Shown here: piece by piece, positions 7,648 through 13,782 of the stretch
How the letters are laid out: the number at the start of each line of letters is the position of its first letter
Numbering within the stretch: position 1 is the stretch's first letter
Assembly (NCBI RefSeq): GCF_026151205.1
Contig: NC_087084.1
Span: 13,793,453 to 13,807,234, forward strand
Origin: Bolinopsis microptera
Taxonomy: Eukaryota; Ctenophora; Tentaculata; Lobata; Bolinopsidae
Length of the DNA: 13,782 nucleotides
Reading direction: 5' to 3'
Program-made: the position numbers and the translations under genes
Notes under the pieces: generated by a model
Database searches by the model: none
Seen by the model: the letters and a program-made list of their open reading frames with translations, nothing else
Told to the model about the DNA's origin: nothing

Positions 7648-8205
7648 TGTTGGTGCCTAGTCCTGCCTACTGTTGGTGCCTAGTCCTGCCTACTGTTGGT
7701 GCCTAGTCCTGCCTACTGTTGGTGCCTAGTCCTGCCTACTGTTGGTGCCTAGTCCTGCCTACTGTTGGTGCCTTGTCCTGCCTACTGTTGGTGCCTAGTC
7801 CTGCCTACTCTTGGTGCCTAGTCCTGCCTACTGTTGGTGCCTAGTCCTGCCTACTGTTGGTGCCTAGTCCTGCCTACTCTTGGTGCCTAGTCCTGCCTAC
7901 TGTTGGTGCCTAGTCCTGCCTACTGTTGGTGCCTAGTCCTGCCTACTGTTGGTGCCTAGTCCTGCCTACTGTTGGTGCCTAGTCCTGCCTACTGTTGGTG
8001 CCTAGTCCTGCCTACTGTTGGTGCCTAGTCCTGCCTACTGTTGGTGCCTTGTCCTGCCTACTGTTGGTGCCTAGTCCTGCCTACTGTTGGTGCCTAGTCC
8101 TGCCTACTGTTGGTGCCTAGTCCTGCCTACTGTTGGTGCCTAGTCCTGCCTACTGTTGGTGCCTAGTCCTGCCTACTGTTGGTGCCTAGTCCTGCCTACT
8201 GTTGG
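7648..8205. repeat. 23-bp minisatellite, 24 full copies plus six bases
   Basis: TGTTGGTGCCTAGTCCTGCC plus TAC repeats with an exact 23-bp step from 7648 to 8199, then breaks off after TGTTGG. Copies are nearly identical. Copies 6 and 18 carry CCTTG for CCTAG, and copies 8 and 11 start TCTTGG. The two CCTTG copies are twelve units apart, which suggests a block duplication within the array. The uniformity points to recent expansion or to gene-conversion-like homogenisation. Confidence 0.97.
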
Positions 8206-8484
8206 ACTTAACTGGACTGCACTTGACCTCTCCTCGTTCACTTGTATGGCCAGGTGAGGTAGCTGACAGCTCCTCAATTCGTTTGCAATTTGTTTGTTTA
8301 ACGTGACTGGACAGCTCTTGAATCTTGATCACTCATCAAACACTTCTCACACGTGATCACGTGATATCCATTTTCAGACCCTGTTGACATTGTACCCTCA
8401 ATGTTGAGACATGGTTACTAGCTATTAGTCAATTACTTATACTCAGCCCCGTGCTAAACGTCATCTTCTAACTCTCTCCAATAT
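8206..8484. other. Spacer between two minisatellites
   Basis: No gene seen. CACGTGATCACGTG at 8350-8363 is a perfect 14-bp palindrome containing two CACGTG E-boxes. Otherwise nothing stands out. Confidence 0.5.
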
Positions 8485-8673
8485 TATACCAACTTTTATT
8501 CACCCACTTCATCACTTTTATTCACCCACTTCATCACTTTTATTCACCCACTTCATCACTTTTATTCACCCACTTCATCACTTTTATTCACCCACTTCAT
8601 CACTTTTATACCAACTTTTATTCACCCACTTCATCACTTTTATTCACTTTTATTCACCCACTTCATCACTTTA
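8485..8673. repeat. 22-bp minisatellite, about eight copies with an internal re-start
   Basis: TTTTATTCACCCACTTCATC plus AC repeats at 8494, 8516, 8538, 8560 and 8582. Then the entry sequence TATACCAACTTTTATTCACC recurs and a further full unit follows. A truncated 10-bp unit (TTTTATTCAC) and one more full unit come last. The repeated entry sequence shows that part of the array, including its left flank, was itself duplicated. Confidence 0.92.
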
Positions 8674-10002
<1,329 letters not shown>

Positions 10003-10093
10003 CAGTAAAACCTACTTATACCGGGCCTCTCGCGGGAGAAACGGAAAATGTACGGTATAGAAACACACCGGTATAGAGCGTTTCATATACCGC
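10003..10093 (+). mobile_element. Possible pogo/Tigger-like DNA transposon end
   Basis: CAGTAAAACCTACTTATACC, then GGGCCTCTCGCGGGA, then two further GGTATAGA-type segments follow the style of pogo/Tigger (Tc1/mariner superfamily) ends. Those ends typically begin CAGTAAAACCTC..TA. and carry internal repeats of the GGTATA/CGGTATA kind. No opposite end or transposase was found nearby, so it is an end fragment or solo terminus at best. The TA expected at the target site is not directly adjacent. Confidence 0.45.
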
Positions 10094-10324
10094 ATTAAGA
10101 TTTAAAGGCCATATAATATACACGACACACGTATTGTGGCGTATTGTGATTGAATACAGCTCGATATGTACTTACATCACCCACCAAATGCGATATGAAC
10201 AACTTGGTTTGAATGTTGAGGAAAAGAAGAAATCTGGAAATCCAGGTAGGCCGGTTTAGATTAGCACATTTGACGGTACAGAGAGGTTTTATTTATTACA
10301 AATTTGATTATCTTAACCCCACTG
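10094..10324. other. Spacer before the truncated LINE
   Basis: No gene or clear repeat seen. ATATACCG-type strings fade out by about 10095, and the LINE-derived reading frame opens after a TGA near 10322. Confidence 0.4.
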
Positions 10325-11165
10325 ATTCATCATTGAAATCAATAAAATGATAGTACAGCAGAAGTTCGAACTCCTAAACCACCTACACAATAAGAGGAAC
10401 TTCTCAAGTGAACTTCCCTTCTACGTAGAAAGTCTCCTCTACAAGGTTTCTAGTGACGTCACTCTTTATCCCGTAGAAAACGTTAGAGACCTTGGTGTAA
10501 AAGTGTCAAGCGATCTGAGCTGGTCTAAACACGTCGGGGATATGGTCACCAAAGCTAAAAGTAAACTGTCTTGGGTGTTCAGTGTGTTTAAGACACGGGA
10601 TAAAGTGGTTATGATGACCCTCTACAAGTCTCTAGTCAGAAGCTTATTGGAGTACTGTTGTCCGCTGTGGGACCCAGTCAAGACGACAGAGATTCAGCTT
10701 TTGGAGGGGGTCCAGCGTACCTTTACAAGCCGCATTGGTGGTCTATACAGCTTAAACTACTGGGAGAGGCTAGCTCATTTGAAGTTAATGTCCCTGCAAC
10801 GGAGAAGGGAGAGATACATCATCTTGATGATGTGGAAAACGTACCATAACGTTGTTCCAAATAGCTGTAGCATCGAGTTTGTGGAAACATCCAGATATGG
10901 CACTAAAGCAGTTGTTCATTCTCTATCAAAGTCGAGTTCGATGAGAAACCAGACACTGTACGATAGCTCGTTCGCAGTAAAAGGATCCAAACTGTGGAAT
11001 AAGGTGCCGAGTGAAGTGAAAGCCGATAAAACGTTTGCCAGCTTCAAAGTCAGTTTGTCGAAGTTTCTTGCTTTGATACCGGATAACCCTCCGGTTTCCG
11101 GTTATACGTGCAGCTGGTCGAATTCCTTGGTAGACTACACGCCATCACGGTGGTCAGACATCTGA
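10325..11165 (+). CDS. C-terminal part of a non-LTR retrotransposon reverse transcriptase (5'-truncated)
   Basis: An uninterrupted frame of 280 codons; the first ATG is at 10347, giving 272 residues. I recognise the region downstream of the LINE polymerase core. From the ATG: ENVRDLGVKVSSDLSWSKHV at 44-63, KSLVRSLLEYCCPLWDP at 94-110, LLEGVQRTFTSRIGGL at 118-133, YWERLAHLKLMSLQRRRERY at 138-157, TLYDSSFAVKGSKLWNKVPS at 203-222, and a terminal FKVSLSKFLALIPDNPPVSG at 233-252. This layout is typical of CR1/jockey-like elements of many invertebrates. The catalytic palm (FADD) and the endonuclease are missing, and the frame starts just past the core. The ATG is therefore probably not a true start, and this is a 5'-truncated, non-autonomous copy. 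The open frame suggests a fairly recent insertion. Expression is not evident. Confidence 0.85.
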
Positions 11166-11173
11166 TGACCCTT

Positions 11174-11227
11174 CCTGCTACGAGGATAAACCTTACCAAG
11201 TTACCAAGTTACCAAGTTAGTAGCAGG
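11174..11227 (+). other. Possible LINE 3' tail: 8-bp repeats inside a stem-loop
   Basis: CCTGCTAC (11174-11181) pairs with GTAGCAGG (11220-11227). The loop between them contains TTACCAAG three times in tandem (11193-11216). It starts eight bases after the stop of the truncated LINE frame. CR1-type LINEs are known to end in short 8-bp repeats preceded by a hairpin used by the polymerase, so this is a plausible 3' end. The repeat unit itself is not one I recognise. Confidence 0.6.
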
Positions 11228-11373
11228 CTATCGGTTCGATCTTGATTGTGCCATTGGTGCAGTTTCTGTGAAAATCGATAAGGCTGTATTGTAATTAGTT
11301 ATGAAACTCTAATATCGTATAATTAACGTTTTTCAGTTTCAGACCTTTCCACATAGTAATTCCTGATTACTAA

Positions 11374-11839
11374 AATCTGCCAAAATTTACTGAACTCCAA
11401 CGACCAACTACAAATATTGGTGATTTAAGTATTCTTGAAACGGGTAAAGCTCCATCGTATACTGGCAAAATCAAGGACAACTCACCAACGGAACGAGTTC
11501 AGAAATAGAAGGACTATTTTGCTACTCTTCTAGGTTCACCACCAACAGTAGCGAATGCAGAAGAGGATATTGATCCAGTCCACCCATCTCTGAATATTGG
11601 AACAGAAGCGTTCACGTTGGATATGAACAGGAAAGCAAAGTCTAGTATAAAGGAAGGGAAAGCATGGGGTGACGACAACATAGCCCCAGAAGTCTTAAAA
11701 CGATGCGACCTTGATCAAATTGTCTTAGACTTCTGTAATGGTCAATTGCCAACATCATACCAATTCCAAAAAGGGCGACCTTAGCGAACCAATGAACAGC
11801 AAGGCCGACCAAGACAAAGCTACTTGTCTATGTTACTGA
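11374..11839 (+). pseudogene. Second LINE reverse-transcriptase remnant, with stop and frameshift
   Basis: Frame 1 reads through KAPSYTGKIKDNSPTERVQK, a TAG at 11506-11508, then KDYFATLLGSPPTVANAEED and IDPVHPSLNIGTEAFTLDMN. It then gives SIKEGKAWGDDNIAPEVLKR and CDLDQIVLDFCN (about 11644-11745). Near 11765 the frame shifts and continues as GDLSEPMNSK before a stop. The KEGKAWGDDNIAPEVLK block is the finger signature of another common metazoan LINE polymerase, usually followed by NIIPIPKKGDLS, which is visible here only across the frameshift. It is a decayed fragment. Its upstream position (fingers) follows, rather than precedes, the C-terminal piece at 10325, so it is a separate insertion. 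Confidence 0.8.
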
Positions 11840-11931
11840 AGGAAGTTGGGACAAACTCTAAAGAGGAACTGCGAACCCTGATGGGATATATGGAGGGGGT
11901 TATCTGGCGTAGATCGGACTTAGTTCCGACA

Positions 11932-11962
<31 letters not shown>
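11932..11962. repeat. (TAG)10 microsatellite
   Basis: A pure TAG trinucleotide run of about ten units just downstream of the second reverse-transcriptase remnant. Confidence 0.97.
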
Positions 11963-11963
<1 letters not shown>

Positions 11964-12583
11964 TAATTAAAATAAGTAAACCACGAAATTTCTCACCATA
12001 ACCTTCTTCTGATCGGTCAGCGTCGACTGTAAGCCTTCCTTTCGGTGGCTTTCACAACGCGTCCCTATGTCTCCAACTCCTGCTGCTGGAGAGAGAGAGA
12101 CTCCCAAGGTATATATACCATAAAAGCATAAATATAATATTAAACATAGATATCGACAACAGACTCCGAGAGTCTTGAAACTCTGTTACCACCACCCCTG
12201 GTGCAACCTCGTCGGGTTAAAGACGGAGAGACAGGGACTTCCAGGAGAGGTCATGGCCTGCTATGTGCAACTCGCAGGAGTGTGCAGTGTTCCTGGTGGG
12301 TGTTACTTCTAAATCTGTTTAATGGGATCGTCAAACAGTCGATACACCGTTGCCTAGGTGCTATTTACATGGGTGACCTGTTCCCATGTAATAATATTCA
12401 TGTGTGTCTGAAGTCTGTGGCGAAGTTAATTGACTATCATGAAATATATCAGGCATTAACACAAATATACAAATACAAGTGTAACCCGGCCTTCGGCCGG
12501 GATTTTACTGCCGCAGTTAAAAAGGGTAGGAGTATTTAGTTATACCCGCTCAGTCAAAACCCGCATATTTAGGTGAGCAATTC
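11963..12583. other. Intergenic stretch with one strong small hairpin
   Basis: No gene supported. A 112-codon plus-strand frame at 12201-12539 was examined. It starts in DNA with good codon-like texture (MQPRRVKDGETGTSRRGHGL) but has no recognised family and is not trusted. Short GA and ATA runs occur near 12090 and 12120. Confidence 0.45.
12485..12501. repeat. 7-bp GC hairpin with a three-base loop
   Basis: CCCGGCC, TTC, GGCCGGG: a perfect all-GC stem in AT-rich DNA. It is an isolated stem-loop with no recognised role. Confidence 0.85.
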
Positions 12584-13354
12584 TACAGTGTGGGCCAAAA
12601 GTCAGTGTGCAAACGTTGGCCTTAATAGCTCAGTCACTGAGTGCCCAATTGAAATACTTCCTTCTGGTATGACTTAGTACCACCACTGGTTCGAGGAATT
12701 TGTCAACTCGAAAAATATTCGCGTTCATTTTTTTCAAATGGAGGTTCATTTTCACATTTATTTGATAGTTTGGATAGTCGGATCAAGCTAAATGTTATTG
12801 AATTGTGTTTGGCCATTCGAATTACGTTTGTCCTGAAAGAATAAGAACTGTAGCTTCTCAGATGACCGAGATATGAAGCATAACGAGTTTATTCATTACG
12901 TGTGATCAGGTGATTGGTTTACCTAATCACGTGATAAGGTGACCCCGTTAACTACCCCGTTAAACATTATGGGAATTGTTAAGGGTGCCCAATTAAGGTG
13001 TTGTGTCACGGTGTCACATAATCACCTAGTCAATTTTGTTAACGAGATACACAAAATGCTTGATAACTTCGTCATTTCTAATCCGTTTTGCCTCATGTTT
13101 TCAGATCATATGCAACATTTGATAATCTACCGTCTCTAAAAAAATTAGGCGTTCAGCATGTTCAAAGAAAACAATATAGGTGTTTTAATATTGAATGGGC
13201 GTGGTCTAAAATATTCGAATTTTCAAATTTTGACGACGGAATCCTCGAACCAGTAAGTACAGTATGCCATCTGCAAAGCAACAGCTCTCAAATATAAAAC
13301 ACGGCGGAGGTATAAGACCCAACGTTTGCACACTGACTTTTGGCCCACCCTGTA
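12584..13354 (+). mobile_element. 771-bp non-autonomous inverted-repeat element (mariner-like, TA-flanked)
   Basis: The ends 12584-12619 and 13319-13354 are inverted repeats of 36 bp with one mismatch, starting TACAG(T/G)GTGGGCCAAAAG and continuing TCAGTGTGCAAACGTTGG. The terminal TA fits the TA target duplicated by Tc1/mariner elements. Further in, ACTGGTTCGAGGA near 12684 recurs in inverted form near the right end, so the full imperfect end repeat may be ~140 bp. No transposase frame is present. The short open frames inside have no similarity to transposases that I can see. This looks like a MITE or deletion derivative that depends on a transposase elsewhere. Confidence 0.8.
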
Positions 13355-13710
13355 TATTCGGAGTGCCCTTACGTATCCAATAGTATAAACATAAAATAAA
13401 TTTATCAAGCGGTGAAGATAAATTCATGAAATTGCAAGCGAAACAATTCCAAACAGTGACAATTGTGAAATTACAAACAAATTCCTGCTAGCGGCTGCAG
13501 TATTTGCAATCATTGGATAGAATTGATCACGTGAATAGTATGACCACATCGAGTGGCTAAGGAATCTTGAAGAAAGGGGGCAAACTCAATCAACGTATCA
13601 AGCAGTTATTTAGCACAATTTCAGCACATCTCAGTTCCCCCTTATTAATTACATCACACTTGATTATATACAGGGGAGGGGCCAAACTCAAGCAGTAACA
13701 CATACCTTAT
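13355..13710. other. Intergenic stretch with a small direct repeat
   Basis: No gene seen. GGGGGCAAACTCAA and GGGGCCAAACTCAAGC are similar strings near 13576 and 13677. ATACCTTATCGG (13702-13713) is the third exact copy of a 12-mer in the window. GATCACGTGAA near 13525 is a further CACGTG site. Confidence 0.45.
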
Positions 13711-13772
13711 CGGACCTTATTTGAACGGACATTAAATGAACGGACTTATAATTATAAACGGACAGTAATATG
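13711..13772 (+). repeat. Degenerate 15-18 bp tandem array running off the window
   Basis: CGGAC heads each unit at 13711, 13726, 13741 and 13759, with steps of 15, 15 and 18. Units end in TTTGAA, AAATGAA, TATAAA and ATATGAA. A fifth unit may begin at 13773 or later. The array is cut by the window edge, so its full size is unknown. Confidence 0.75.
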
Positions 13773-13782
13773 AACGCTAGAA

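Noticed and set aside
12201-12539. 112-codon plus-strand frame (MQPRRVKDGETGTS...)
   Set aside because: No recognised domain, a GC-hairpin lies in its end, and neighbouring frames look similar in quality. Not enough to call a gene.

Overview
The window is non-coding, repeat-rich DNA from an animal genome, most likely an AT-rich marine invertebrate. The taxon cannot be fixed from sequence alone. The evidence is: fragments of at least two non-LTR retrotransposon (LINE) reverse transcriptases of types common in cnidarians, molluscs and other invertebrates; a short element with mariner-like inverted ends; a pogo/Tigger-like end; several minisatellites; and a (GT)81 tract. No host protein-coding gene, rRNA or clear tRNA gene could be supported. 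There is no bacterial gene organisation and no CRISPR array.

Layout. Positions 1-1846 hold two diverged copies (93-322 and 1606-1846) of a ~235 bp repeat in direct orientation. Between them lie a 17-copy, 43-bp minisatellite (485-1208) and a G-quadruplex-forming GC box (1456-1476). Positions 1847-4865 have no recognisable gene. This stretch carries one arm of a short inverted dispersed repeat (2517-2590; partner 5000-5080), a pair of ~34-bp direct repeats (3748-3975), and a dense cluster of the 9-mer GCAGGTTTT in both orientations (3998-4403). Positions 4866-5253 are a broken LINE reverse transcriptase fragment, split by the 5000-5080 repeat. Positions 5919-6170 are a 52-bp minisatellite containing CCAAT boxes.

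A perfect 64-bp spacerless palindrome (74 bp with one mismatch) sits at 6614-6687. Then follows a tandem-repeat block: 15 bp x3, ~62 bp x5 (degenerate), 23 bp x24 (7648-8205), 22 bp (8485-8673), an AAAACC run and (GT)81 (9045-9206). Positions 10003-10093 look like a pogo/Tigger terminus. Positions 10325-11227 are a 5'-truncated LINE with an open C-terminal reading frame of 272 codons and a possible 3' hairpin carrying an 8-bp tail repeat. A second RT fragment, with a stop and a frameshift, follows at 11374-11839. Positions 12584-13354 are a 771-bp non-autonomous element bounded by 36-bp inverted repeats ending in TA. The last ~60 bases start a degenerate 15-bp tandem array that runs off the window.

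Nothing here works as a pathway. The region reads as a graveyard of nested mobile elements and expanding tandem repeats. I see no convincing new molecular system. The most noteworthy structures are the perfect palindrome, the 43-bp array whose stop-avoiding variant falls at every third unit, the GCAGGTTTT cluster, and the short inverted-repeat element with possible pol III-like boxes inside.
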